DNA from: Haloarcula pellucida
Lineage (GTDB): Archaea; Halobacteriota; Halobacteria; Halobacteriales; Haloarculaceae
Assembly (NCBI RefSeq): GCF_014647235.1
Contig: NZ_BMOU01000004.1
Coordinates: forward strand, 372,379 to 436,378
Length of the DNA: 64,000 bases
Direction of reading: 5' to 3'
Position numbers and translations under genes: made by a program. The notes beneath the pieces were generated by a model. The model did no database searches, had not been told where the DNA came from, and saw only the letters and a list, made by a program, of their open reading frames with translations. Shown in pieces: positions 1 through 8,403 of this stretch; positions within the stretch are counted from its first letter, which is position 1; every line of letters begins with the position of its first letter.

Positions 1-147
1 AACCCGGCCCATCCGCTCGCCAACGCGCCGGACCAGTACGCCCACGTCAACGGCGAACCGGACCGCTGTGTCCTCCCACAGACCACGTCCACCGACAAGC
101 GTGTGCCGCCGCCCTCTCGGTCGGAGCGTGGCGGGGCCTCAGACTGA
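1..147 (+). CDS. C-terminal end of an unidentified protein (partial)
   Basis: An open frame enters from the left edge and stops with TGA at 145-147, giving 48 residues. Codon use is haloarchaeal (GAC, GTC, ACC preferred), and the product contains HPLANAPDQYAHVNGEPD and a single Cys before a basic, Ser/Pro-rich tail. No family is recognisable from this fragment, and whether it is a true gene end depends on sequence left of the window. Confidence 0.45.
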   Translation, partial: NPAHPLANAPDQYAHVNGEPDRCVLPQTTSTDKRVPPPSRSERGGASD

Positions 148-232
148 CCCGGAGGGCGGGCCGACGCTCGTCCCGGCGCGGATAGCCGACGACGGTACGC
201 CCATCTCGGCGGATTATACACCACCTAACCGG

Positions 233-1120
233 TCATTCGAGCGTCCGCCAGCTCCAAGACGGGGCCCAATCGAACAGCCGTGCTGCCTTCGACGTATCGA
301 CCAGTGCGGTGTGGTCCGATAGGTCCGCCCGGACCGCCGCGTCCGGGAACAGGTCGGCCACCACTGCCTTCGTCGGCGTCTCCGCGCTCGTATCGGGGGC
401 CGACACCCAGACGCGCTCGTGGCCGTCAAACGTCGCCTCGACCGACCGCCGGACGAGGTCGACCACGTCTGAGACGTGTGCGTAGGTGAACAGTGTATTG
501 CGCTGGGTGTGGAGGGTATCCGTCGCCCGGAGGCCGTCGAGCGTCCGGTCGGCCTCGACGAACGTCTCGCGGGCCATCTCGTCGTCGACGACCCACGGGA
601 ACCGAAGTGACGTGATAGTCCGTGGCCGGTCGGCGGTCCGTCGCGCGAACCCGTCCGCGATGGTCTCAAGCGTCTGCTTGCCCAACCCGTAGGACGTCGA
701 CGGGGTGAGTCGATGAGACTCGTCGACCGGGAGGTAGTCGACGGTGATGGGGCCCGGTTCGAAGCCGCCACCGATGGCGCTGAAACTCGACGCGAGCGTC
801 ACCGTCTCGACGCCGAGTTCGCCGGCGGCCTCCAGTACGTGATAGGTGGACATGGCGTTGCTCTCGAAGGTCCGATACCCCGGCGTTCGTTCGGGCGTCG
901 GGAGCATCCCGAGGTGGACGACGGCGTCGGCGTCGCTCTTCGCGAGCGACCCGTACACCTCGCCGGCGTCGAGCAAGTCGGTCGTGAGATAGGCGTCCGA
1001 GTGTGACTCGTCGGGTTTCCCCCGAGAGATGTTGACGGTCCGATACCCTTCCGCACCGAGGTGTTCGAGGACCGCCTGTCCGACCCGACCGTTGCCGCCG
1101 GTGACCGCGACTGTTCCCAT
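233..1120 (-). CDS. NAD-dependent epimerase/dehydratase family protein
   Basis: This 295-residue protein is an extended short-chain dehydrogenase (SDR). A Rossmann dinucleotide motif TGGNGRVG lies at residues 7-14, and the catalytic Tyr144-x-x-x-Lys148 pair is in STSYGLGK. Such enzymes oxidise, reduce or epimerise nucleotide sugars or related carbonyl substrates with NAD(P) in the cytoplasm; the substrate cannot be told here. The ATG at 1120 is preferred over an in-frame start 20 codons upstream because it places the nucleotide-binding strand directly at the N-terminus, as is usual. It stands alone, divergent from the small membrane protein at 1321. Confidence 0.85.
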   Translation of the reverse strand: MGTVAVTGGNGRVGQAVLEHLGAEGYRTVNISRGKPDESHSDAYLTTDLLDAGEVYGSLAKSDADAVVHLGMLPTPERTPGYRTFESNAMSTYHVLEAAGELGVETVTLASSFSAIGGGFEPGPITVDYLPVDESHRLTPSTSYGLGKQTLETIADGFARRTADRPRTITSLRFPWVVDDEMARETFVEADRTLDGLRATDTLHTQRNTLFTYAHVSDVVDLVRRSVEATFDGHERVWVSAPDTSAETPTKAVVADLFPDAAVRADLSDHTALVDTSKAARLFDWAPSWSWRTLE

Positions 1121-1272
1121 ACGTCGCCAGTGAGGGGCCGAAGACAAAACCGCCGTGGCGAGTGTCCCGCTGCAGACCATTGTGACGGGGCGGCACGGTT
1201 TAGCACTGCATAAGTTATCCAGACGTTTGAATATGACTTCAGCAACGTTCCCCCAACGTCACACAGCTCAAA

Positions 1273-1313
1273 CTTTAAGTGGAAGAGGATGTATAGTAAC
1301 TACTGGGAGGTGA
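1273..1313 (+). promoter_or_regulatory. TATA-like box and Shine-Dalgarno for the gene at 1321
   Basis: An AT-rich CTTTAAGT at 1273-1280 is a plausible archaeal TATA element. A strong Shine-Dalgarno sequence GGAGGTGA at 1306-1313 sits seven bases before the ATG. A leadered transcript with a clear ribosome-binding site is less common in this window than leaderless starts. Confidence 0.5.
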
Positions 1314-1320
1314 CAGACAG

Positions 1321-1563
1321 ATGAGTACCAGTAGCAGCAGGACTCACAGTTCGGATGGACAGTACACGGATCGGTCGGCACCGACACCGTCGCTCTCTCG
1401 ATACGATTTCGTACTCGCGCTCATCCCCACGACGTTCCTGCTGACGGTCGTCGCCGCCGGACTGGTCGGCGTTGCGGTTCCGAAAGCGCTCGCCGTCGGG
1501 TCGGTTCTGGCACTGACTGCCGTCGTCGACGCCCTCTTCATCAACCCGCCAACAGGCAGGTGA
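1321..1563 (+). CDS. Small two-helix membrane protein, haloarchaeal hypothetical
   Basis: The 80-residue product has a hydrophilic, Ser/Thr-rich N-terminus of about 28 residues. Two hydrophobic segments follow (about 29-50 and 54-73), ending in a short polar tail INPPTGR. A Shine-Dalgarno sequence precedes the ATG, so translation is likely. It resembles the many small haloarchaeal membrane proteins of unknown role. The downstream gene is convergent, so it is probably monocistronic. No function can be assigned. Confidence 0.7.
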   Translation: MSTSSSRTHSSDGQYTDRSAPTPSLSRYDFVLALIPTTFLLTVVAAGLVGVAVPKALAVGSVLALTAVVDALFINPPTGR

Positions 1564-1593
1564 AACGCCGCCGTAGCGACTACGTCGCCGTGA

Positions 1594-3846
1594 TTACTCC
1601 TGCTGGGCGTCTACGACTGCCACGCCCGCGAGATTGACGATATCCTTGACCTCGTCACCACGCTGGATGACGTGGACCGGTTTGTCCATCCCGACGAGCA
1701 TCGGGCCGATAGCCTCGGCGCCACCGAGTCGCTGGAGCAGTTTGTAGCCGATGTTGCCCGCTTCGAGGTTCGGGAAGACGAGCACGTTCGCGGGGTCTTC
1801 GAGTTCGGAGAACTCGTAGGTACTGTTGAGGATGTCCTCGACGACGGCGGTGTCGGCCTGCATCTCCCCGTCGACCGGGAAGTCCACCCGCTCGTCGGCC
1901 TGTAGCTTCGCCACGGCCTCGCGGGGTTTGCGGGTGCCCTCGGTGTCGACACTGCCGAAGTTCGAGTACGACAGCATCGCCGCGCGCGGTTCGACGTTGA
2001 AACTGCGGGCCAACTCGGCAGTGTGTCGAGTTACCTCTGCGAGTACGTCGGCGTCGGGGTCCTGATTGACCGTCGCGTCCGCACAGAAGATGACGCGGTT
2101 CTTGAACGTCAGCATGTAGACGCCGGCGGCGTAGTCGGCGTCCTCGGCGGTACCGATGACCTGCAGGGGCGGGCGCAGGGCCGAGGGGTAGTGGTGAGTC
2201 AGGCCGGTCAGCATCGCGTCGGCGTCGCCCATCTCGACCATCACGCTGCCGAGGTAGTTGCCGTCACGGACCAGTTCCTCGGCCTCGCGCCGCGTGACGC
2301 CCTTGCGCTGGCGGAGTTCGTACAGGCGGTCGGCGTACGCCTCGACGTCGGCCGTCTCCGGGTCGACCACCACGGGGTCGAACTCCAGTCCGAACCGGCG
2401 ACGCGTCGCCTCTATCTCGTCGGCGTCGCCCAGCAGGACCGGTTGGGCGATGCCCTGTTCGACGAGTTGGTAGGCCGCTCGAATCATCTTCTCGTCGTCG
2501 CCCTCCGCCAGCACCACCCGTTTGGGGTCGCTCTTGGCCTTGTTGAGGACGACGCGCATCATCTCGCGGGACTTGCCCAACCGCGCTTCCAGCCGTTCGA
2601 CGTAGTCGTCGAGGTCTAACTCCTTGCGCGCGGCGCCGCTGTCCATCGCAGCCTTCGCGACGGCTGGCGTCACCTCGAAGAGCACGCGGGGGTCCAGCGG
2701 TTTGGGGATGATGTATTCCGGCCCGAACTGGAGCGGTTGGTCGCCGTAGGCCTTGACGACGGCGTCGGGCACGTCCTGTCGGGCGAGGTCGGCCAACGCT
2801 TCGGCGGCGGCCACCTTCATCTCCTCGTTGATCTCGGTGGCGCGCACGTCCAGTGCGCCGCGGAAGATGAACGGGAACCCCAGCACGTTGTTCACCTGAT
2901 TGGGGTAGTCAGAGCGCCCGGTGGCCATGATGACGGCGTCGTCGCGGGCGTGTTTGGCGTCCTCGTAGTCGATTTCGGGATCGGGGTTGGCCATCGCGAA
3001 GATGATGGGGTCCGACGCCATCGACTGGACCATCGTCTCGTCGACGATGCCGCCAATAGAGAGGCCGACGAACACGTCGGCACCGGCCATCGCGTCCGCG
3101 AGGTCGCCCTCCGGAACGTCTCGGGCGAACTCCTGTTTGAACTCGTTGAGGTCCTCGTGCTCGGCGCGGTCTGCAGTGATGATGCCCGAGGAGTCACACA
3201 TCGTGATGTTCGCTTTCGTCGCGCCCAGCGAGACGTAGAAGCGGGCGGTAGCGATGGCGCTCGCGCCGGCCCCGGAGAAGACGATGTCGAGGTCGGCGAG
3301 GTCCTTCCCGGCGATGTCGGCGGCGTTGACCAGCGCGGCCCCGGAGATGATAGCAGTACCGTGCTGGTCGTCGTGGAACACCGGGATGTCCATCTCCTCC
3401 CGGAGGCGGCGCTCGACCTCGAAACACTCCGGAGCGGCGATGTCTTCGAGATTGATGCCGCCGAAGGTCGGTTCCATCGCCCGGACGGTTTCGACCATCG
3501 CGTCGGCGTCGTCCGTGTCGAGTTCGATATCGAAGACGTCGATGTCGGCAAAGCGTTTGAACAGAACGCCTTTCCCTTCCATGACTGGCTTGGAGGCCTC
3601 CGGCCCGATGTCGCCCAACCCCAGCACCGCGGACCCATCCGAGACGACGGCGACCATGTTCCCCTTCGCTGTGTAAGTAAAGGCCCGCTCTGGGTTCTCC
3701 GCGATCTTTTCGCAGGGTGCGGCGACGCCGGGTGAGTACGCCAGTGAGAGGTCCCGCTGTGTATTGGTCGGTTTCGTCGTCGCTATCTCTATCTTGCCGG
3801 GCGGGTCCCGGCTGTGATAGTCGAGTGCGTCTTCGTCAAGTCCCAT
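1594..3846 (-). CDS. maeB: NADP-dependent malic enzyme, fused to phosphotransacetylase-like domain
   Basis: This 750-residue protein has the two-part MaeB architecture. Residues 1-410 form a malic enzyme, oxidatively decarboxylating malate to pyruvate with NAD(P). It carries the catalytic Tyr in AYSPG (36-40), the Lys in GKGVLF (92), the metal-site motif HDDQHGT (159-164) and the cofactor loop GAGAS (192-196). From about 425 to the end is a phosphate acetyl/butyryltransferase-like domain, which in bacterial MaeB proteins is usually catalytically silent and binds acetyl-CoA as a regulator. The enzyme links the TCA cycle to pyruvate and supplies NADPH. It is monocistronic. Its coenzyme preference is inferred from the family. 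Confidence 0.95.
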   Translation of the reverse strand: MGLDEDALDYHSRDPPGKIEIATTKPTNTQRDLSLAYSPGVAAPCEKIAENPERAFTYTAKGNMVAVVSDGSAVLGLGDIGPEASKPVMEGKGVLFKRFADIDVFDIELDTDDADAMVETVRAMEPTFGGINLEDIAAPECFEVERRLREEMDIPVFHDDQHGTAIISGAALVNAADIAGKDLADLDIVFSGAGASAIATARFYVSLGATKANITMCDSSGIITADRAEHEDLNEFKQEFARDVPEGDLADAMAGADVFVGLSIGGIVDETMVQSMASDPIIFAMANPDPEIDYEDAKHARDDAVIMATGRSDYPNQVNNVLGFPFIFRGALDVRATEINEEMKVAAAEALADLARQDVPDAVVKAYGDQPLQFGPEYIIPKPLDPRVLFEVTPAVAKAAMDSGAARKELDLDDYVERLEARLGKSREMMRVVLNKAKSDPKRVVLAEGDDEKMIRAAYQLVEQGIAQPVLLGDADEIEATRRRFGLEFDPVVVDPETADVEAYADRLYELRQRKGVTRREAEELVRDGNYLGSVMVEMGDADAMLTGLTHHYPSALRPPLQVIGTAEDADYAAGVYMLTFKNRVIFCADATVNQDPDADVLAEVTRHTAELARSFNVEPRAAMLSYSNFGSVDTEGTRKPREAVAKLQADERVDFPVDGEMQADTAVVEDILNSTYEFSELEDPANVLVFPNLEAGNIGYKLLQRLGGAEAIGPMLVGMDKPVHVIQRGDEVKDIVNLAGVAVVDAQQE

Positions 3847-3888
3847 ACCGAGACGTCGTTCCCGGCCATCAAAAAGGCAAGTTTACCG

Positions 3889-4213
3889 TCAAGCGACGTA
3901 GTCAATCTCAACGACTGTCGAAATCTTTCGGGCAGTCTCGACACCGCGTGCCGGCGACGGTATTCGCGAGTTCGGTCGTCGCGGACTGCTGGTCCGTGGC
4001 GGAGCCTCGGTACGCACCCGTCCCTCGTTCGCGTCTGCAACCGCTCGACTGACGGACGAGACGGCGTCGACGGCACTCGATATCACGTCGGGGTCGTCGT
4101 CGGTCCCGCCCCATCTCTGCGACGGTGACGAGTTCGACGGCGTCGTACAGCGATGCGGTGTGAAAGACAGTGGCGTGTGTCTCGGACGGCGTGGCGTCTA
4201 CAGCCTCCGCCAC
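3889..4213 (-). pseudogene. Degenerate C-terminal fragment of a methyl-accepting chemotaxis transducer
   Basis: No frame is open throughout, but coding-like haloarchaeal codon use jumps between two minus-strand frames. The segments are VAEAVDATPSE..VTVAEMG (from 4213), then ISSAVDAVSSVSRAVADANEG, then SATDQQSATTELANTVAG, then VETARKISTVVEIDYVA ending at 3889. Together they resemble the last 100 residues of a transducer signalling domain, including the ATDQQSATTE-type motif. At least three single-base indels separate them, near 4110, 4005 and 3950. The fragment starts at a GTG with no recognisable sensory or HAMP part and lies between maeB and the heme A synthase gene. The family assignment is inference from motif resemblance. 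Confidence 0.5.
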
Positions 4214-4253
4214 CCAAAGAAGGGGCTAAGTACGAGCGCACCAAGGTCCGAGT

Positions 4254-4763
4254 ATGACCGACCGCTTCCGTCGGCTACTCACGGCGACGACAGCCCTGAC
4301 GTTCGGCCTCATCCTGCTCGGGGTGTACACCGGTGCCATCGGTGCGGGACTGACGTGCGGGGCCCGATGGCCACTGTGTGACGGCTGGATGGGACTGTTC
4401 CCGGCTAACTGGGCGAGTTTCGTCGAGTGGTTCCACCGTCTGGTCGCGATGATTACCGGGTTCGCTATCCTCGGCTCTACCGTCGCCGCGTGGCGCGGCG
4501 GGTACTCGACGCGCATCAAGTACGCGACCGGCGTCGCCACCGTGGTCCTCCCCGTCCAGATACTGCTCGGTGCAAACACCATCATCAACTTCGGCGCGGC
4601 CGCACAGGTGCTCCACCACGCCGCCGCGCTGACGATTCTGACCGCGATGGTCGCGGCGACCGCGTGGACGTTCGACGGGGCCAGTTCGCCCGCCGAAACC
4701 CGGTCGGACACCTCGGCGAGCGAGTCGACGGCGGACGCCGACGCCAGTCCCAGTTCCGACTGA
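4254..4763 (+). CDS. ctaA: Half-size heme A synthase (COX15/CtaA family)
   Basis: The 169-residue protein has four predicted membrane helices, about half the eight of bacterial CtaA, as in other archaeal half-size heme A synthases, which are expected to act as dimers. Candidate heme ligands are His61 in WFHRL and the His121-His122 pair in VLHHAAAL. Cys35 and Cys42 in the first external loop match the conserved Cys pair of many CtaA proteins. It would convert heme O to heme A for terminal oxidases. The Ser/Asp/Glu-rich C-terminal 30 residues are a haloarchaeal tail. A GCTAAGTAC element about 25 bases upstream suggests a short leader. Confidence 0.85.
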   Translation: MTDRFRRLLTATTALTFGLILLGVYTGAIGAGLTCGARWPLCDGWMGLFPANWASFVEWFHRLVAMITGFAILGSTVAAWRGGYSTRIKYATGVATVVLPVQILLGANTIINFGAAAQVLHHAAALTILTAMVAATAWTFDGASSPAETRSDTSASESTADADASPSSD

Positions 4764-4856
4764 CCGCCCGATTCCGTCCAAACGTTTCGAAGAACGTACA
4801 ACACCGGTAGTAACCGGTTCGTAACACTAATCCGGGCATGCGACCATGTACCGTCC

Positions 4857-5663
4857 ATGTCAGACAAAGGACTCTCGCGACGACAGTATCTCACCACCGT
4901 TGGCGGGACGGCAGTGACGCTCTCGGTAGCCGGATGTTCCGGTGATGGCGACAGCGGTGACGGCGGTGACAGTGGCACCGAGCGACCGACTATCACGGCC
5001 GGCACTGCGCCAGGGTTCCCACCGTTCGAGATGAAAGAGGGCGGCGACCTCGTCGGATTCGACATCGACCTACTCGAAGCCGTGGTCTCGGAGACCGAGT
5101 ACTCCTTCGAGGGTTGGGAGGAATTCGAGTTCGACTCGCTCATCCCCGCACTCACGAACAACAACATCGACGTCATCGCGGCCGGGATGACCATCAACGA
5201 CGACCGCGACCAAACCATCGACTTCAGCGACCCATACTACTCCTCGGATCAGGCCATCGTCGTTCGCTCGGACGGCGACTTCGCCCCCGAGAGCCTCTCG
5301 GACCTCGCCGACCGCCCGGTCGGCGCCCAGAAGGGGACGACCGGCGAAGGCGTCGTACAGGACGAACTCGTCGGCGACGAGATCACCGAGAACCAGTACA
5401 ACGCCTACGACAACTACGTGCTGGCCATTCAGGACCTCCAGAACGGCAACGTCGACGCCGTCGTCATCGACGTGCCCGTCGCCAACACGTTCGCGGCGAA
5501 CCGGCCCGTCGAGGTCGCGTTCGTCTACGAGACCGGCGAGAAGTTCGGCTTCGGCGTCCGCACCGACGACGACGCTCGCCAGGAGGCCCTCAATTCGGGA
5601 CTCTCGACGGTCCGCGAGGACGGCACCTACGAGGAACTGACGCGAAAGTGGTTCGGCGAGTAA
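4857..5663 (+). CDS. ABC transporter substrate-binding lipoprotein, polar amino acid type
   Basis: The 268-residue protein starts with a Tat-type signal containing SRRQYL (Arg8-Arg9) and a lipobox VAGC with Cys27. A flexible Gly/Asp/Ser linker follows, then a bilobal SBP_bac_3 domain beginning around residue 42 (TAGTAPGFPPFEMKEGG). It would capture an amino acid or similar polar solute outside the cell, anchored to the membrane by lipid. It heads a tight four-gene operon with two permeases and an ATPase; the next gene begins five bases after its stop. The ligand is unknown. Confidence 0.93.
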   Translation: MSDKGLSRRQYLTTVGGTAVTLSVAGCSGDGDSGDGGDSGTERPTITAGTAPGFPPFEMKEGGDLVGFDIDLLEAVVSETEYSFEGWEEFEFDSLIPALTNNNIDVIAAGMTINDDRDQTIDFSDPYYSSDQAIVVRSDGDFAPESLSDLADRPVGAQKGTTGEGVVQDELVGDEITENQYNAYDNYVLAIQDLQNGNVDAVVIDVPVANTFAANRPVEVAFVYETGEKFGFGVRTDDDARQEALNSGLSTVREDGTYEELTRKWFGE

Positions 5664-5667
5664 ATCG

Positions 5668-6342
5668 ATGTTGCAGGCAGGCGACTGGGCGTTCGTCCTC
5701 GACAACTTCGACTACCTGCTGACCGGCGCGGCCGTCACCGTCGGCCTGACGCTGACCAGCCTGTTGCTCGGCTTCCTGCTGGGGTTCCCGGCCGGGGCTG
5801 TCGAGGTGTACGGCGAGGGCATCGCACAGCGCATCGTGAGCGTCAGCGGCGTCGTCCTCCGTGGGACGCCCATCGTCGTCATCATGCTCGTCCTCTTTTT
5901 CGTCGTCTCGATCTCGAAGTCGGCGTTCGTGACGGCCACCGTCGGGCTAGGACTGCGGAGCGCGGCCTACCAGTCACAGATATTCAGGGGGGCACTCCAG
6001 AGCGTCGACGAGGGGCAGATGGAGGCGGCCCGCGCCGTCGGGATGAGTCGGTTCGAGGCCATCCGCCACGTCGTCGTCCCGCAGGCGCTCCGGCGGTCGA
6101 TGCCCGGCTTCCAGAACGAGTTCACCATCGTCCTGAAGGACACGAGCATCGCCTTCGCCATCGGCCTCGCGGAGCTGTTAACCCGGGGCTACGACCTGTT
6201 CACCCAGAGCGGCCGGTCGACGGCCGTGCTGGAGGTGTTCGTCGCCATCAGCGCCGTCTACTTCGTGCTGACGTTCGGGACGAACCGGGCGCTGGACCGC
6301 CTGAGCGAGTACTACGCGATTCCGTCGGGAGAGAGTTCATGA
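5668..6342 (+). CDS. Amino-acid ABC transporter permease (first)
   Basis: This 224-residue inner permease of the His/Glu/Gln/Arg type has about five membrane helices. The cytoplasmic EAA loop for ATPase contact lies at residues 119-140 (EAARAVGMSRFEAIRHVVVP). It begins five bases after the binding-protein stop, and its own stop overlaps the ATPase start by four bases, so translation is probably coupled. With the second permease at 7079 it would form the membrane channel. Confidence 0.93.
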   Translation: MLQAGDWAFVLDNFDYLLTGAAVTVGLTLTSLLLGFLLGFPAGAVEVYGEGIAQRIVSVSGVVLRGTPIVVIMLVLFFVVSISKSAFVTATVGLGLRSAAYQSQIFRGALQSVDEGQMEAARAVGMSRFEAIRHVVVPQALRRSMPGFQNEFTIVLKDTSIAFAIGLAELLTRGYDLFTQSGRSTAVLEVFVAISAVYFVLTFGTNRALDRLSEYYAIPSGESS

Positions 6343-7079
6343 CACTGCTACGAGTCGAGGACGTACACAAGTCCTACGGAGACGAGGAGGTACTGAAGGG
6401 TGTCAGTTTCGAGATGGACCGCGGGGACGTCGACGTCCTCATGGGCCCCAGCGGCAGCGGGAAGTCGACGATGCTGCGCTGTATCAACCGCCTGACCGAG
6501 ATAGACAGCGGCGGCATCTGGCTGGACGGGACGCCGGTCTACGACCCGGAGACTGACGTAAACGAACTCCGGCAGGACGTCGGCATGGTGTTTCAGGACT
6601 TCAACCTCTTTGCCCACCTCACCGCGCTGGAGAACATCACGCTCGGCCTGAAACGGGTGCTGGGCGTGCCCGAAGCCGAGGCGACGGAACGGGCCGCCGA
6701 CCACCTCGCACAGGTGGGATTGGCCGCACAGGCGGACTCCTACCCCGCCGAACTCTCGGGCGGCCAGCAACAGCGGGTCGGCATCGCCCGCGCGCTGGCG
6801 ATGGAGCCGAAACTGATGCTGTTCGACGAGCCGACCAGCGCGCTCGACCCCGAACTCGTCGGCGAGGTGGTCGAGGTGATGCGTGACCTCGCAGAGCGCG
6901 GGATGACGATGCTCGTCGTCTCCCACGAGATGGGATTCGCCCGCTCTGCGGCCGACGACATCCACTTCCTCGACAGCGGTCGCATCGTCGAGTCGGGGCC
7001 GCCCGAACAGTTGTTCCAGCGGCCGGAACACGACCGAACCAGCGAGTTCCTGACGGGGCTCCAGTCGAACGGCCACTGA
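6339..7079 (+). CDS. Amino-acid ABC transporter ATP-binding protein (GlnQ-like)
   Basis: The 246-residue ATPase is complete. It has Walker A GPSGSGKST at 36-44, a Q-loop Gln86 in VFQDFN, signature LSGGQQ at 139-144, Walker B LMLFDE at 159-164, D-loop SALD and switch His196. It drives uptake by the adjacent permeases. Its start overlaps the preceding gene, and its TGA shares a base with the next ATG, so it is central to a translationally coupled operon. Confidence 0.95.
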   Translation: MTLLRVEDVHKSYGDEEVLKGVSFEMDRGDVDVLMGPSGSGKSTMLRCINRLTEIDSGGIWLDGTPVYDPETDVNELRQDVGMVFQDFNLFAHLTALENITLGLKRVLGVPEAEATERAADHLAQVGLAAQADSYPAELSGGQQQRVGIARALAMEPKLMLFDEPTSALDPELVGEVVEVMRDLAERGMTMLVVSHEMGFARSAADDIHFLDSGRIVESGPPEQLFQRPEHDRTSEFLTGLQSNGH

Positions 7080-8062
7080 TGAGCGCCGAAGAACCGTCCG
7101 TCGCCGACGAGGTCCGCACCACCGTCACCGTCGACACCGACAGACCGTGGGCGCTCGCCGGCCTCGTGGCGTTCTGGGGCTGGTTGCTCCTGCGCTGGAC
7201 GAACGACTTCCTCCTGCCAGACGGGCTGGCGTTCCCGAGCGACCAGTCGTTCGTTCCGGCGGCGCCGTTCGCCACCGCCGCCGAGTCGCTCGGTGCGACC
7301 GCCGCCTCGCTGGGCGTCGCCGGCGCGCCGCTGGACGTGGTCGCCGGTCTCCTCGGATTCGTCGCCGGCGCCATCCCCTCGCTCCCCTCCCTCGCTCGCG
7401 GCGCGTGGCTCACCATCGTCCTCACCGTCGCCGGCATCGCCTTCGGGTTCGTGCTGGCGGTGCCGCTGTCGGTCGCTCGCGTCTACGGCGGCCGAGGCCT
7501 GCGGTGGCTCTCGCTGTCCTACACCGAACTCATCCGCGGGACGCCACTACTCGCCCAGCTATTCGTGCTGTACTTCGGCCTGCCGCTGACCCAGATCATC
7601 CGCGAGGTGCCCGGCGTCGGCGTCGGGTTCGTCCCCGCGACGGCCGTGTGGGTCGCCATCATCGGCTTCACCCTCAACAGCGCGGCGTACCAGGCCGAGT
7701 ACATCCGGTCGGCGCTGGAGTCGGTCGACGCCGGCCAGTTGACCGCCGCCCGGTCTATCGGCCTCTCGAAGGTGGACGGTATCCGCTACGTCGTCCTCCC
7801 GCAGGGGCTTCGCTACGCCATCCCCGGGTGGTCGAACGAACTCGTCTACCTCATCAAGTACTCCTCGCTGGCGGCCTTTATCACGGTCCGGGAGTTGTTC
7901 TTCCAGGCGGAGTCCATCGCCAACGACACCTTCCGCTACACGGAACTGTTCGTGCTGGCGGCGCTGTTCTACCTCGCGCTGGTCGTCTCGGCGTCGCTCC
8001 TGATGAATCTCGTCGAGGACCGAACCGCGATACCCGGTATCGGCGGGAAGCGACAGGCCTGA
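7079..8062 (+). CDS. Amino-acid ABC transporter permease (second)
   Basis: The 327-residue permease resembles the first one in its core, with an EAA loop around TAARSIGLSKVDGIRYVVLP. It carries an extra N-terminal region of about 100 residues with a further hydrophobic segment before the usual first helix (GAWLTIVLTVAGIAFGFVL). Its ATG overlaps the ATPase stop (TGATG). Two dissimilar permeases in one operon suggest a heterodimeric channel, as in glutamate and histidine importers. Confidence 0.92.
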   Translation: MSAEEPSVADEVRTTVTVDTDRPWALAGLVAFWGWLLLRWTNDFLLPDGLAFPSDQSFVPAAPFATAAESLGATAASLGVAGAPLDVVAGLLGFVAGAIPSLPSLARGAWLTIVLTVAGIAFGFVLAVPLSVARVYGGRGLRWLSLSYTELIRGTPLLAQLFVLYFGLPLTQIIREVPGVGVGFVPATAVWVAIIGFTLNSAAYQAEYIRSALESVDAGQLTAARSIGLSKVDGIRYVVLPQGLRYAIPGWSNELVYLIKYSSLAAFITVRELFFQAESIANDTFRYTELFVLAALFYLALVVSASLLMNLVEDRTAIPGIGGKRQA

Positions 8063-8332
8063 CTACCCCCCGTCTTCGACGACGTACGCGCCGAAGTCCT
8101 CGGCGGTGCCGACCCCCGAACGCCACCCAGACGTGTCGCGTCTCGGTGTGGTTACAGAGGTTCCTGACGGTGTCCTCGTGGACGCGGACGACGCCGCCTC
8201 GTGGCACGTCGTGTACCTCCCCCTCGATGGCTATCTGACCATCAGTCAGCGCCACGAATACCTCCTCTTGGCCCGCGTGGGTTGCGGCGTCGTCACCTCG
8301 CCGGCGTCGACGATGGCGTAGCCGTCGGTCAT
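8063..8332 (-). pseudogene. Frameshifted cupin-domain protein
   Basis: The minus strand encodes a small cupin split over three frames. An ATG at 8332 gives MTDGYAIVDAGEV. The frame then shifts near 8295 to DDAATHAGQEEVFVALTDGQ and a cupin barrel with IEGEVHDVPRGGVVRV. Near 8117 it shifts again to VGTAEDFGAYVVEDGG and a stop at 8063-8065. Adding one base in the GGTGAC stretch and removing one G from a run of five would restore an intact protein of about 89 residues. The last segment closely matches the usual end of haloarchaeal single-domain cupins. Either a recent pseudogene or two assembly errors. Confidence 0.65.
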
Positions 8333-8403
8333 AGCAGGGTGGTGTGCGGGGTGATAGAAAGCGACGGATGGGGAGTATGAGTGACGTATGTGTGTGACGA
8401 GGG

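Noticed and set aside
2737-3735. Long plus-strand open frame of 332 codons opposite maeB
   Set aside because: It is a mirror of the malic enzyme gene, caused by high GC in third positions; it has no family-like motifs and is very rich in Val/Gly/Arg.
4226-5218. 330-codon minus-strand frame over ctaA and the binding-protein gene
   Set aside because: It spans two well-supported genes on the other strand and has a low-complexity Ser/Arg/Pro composition.
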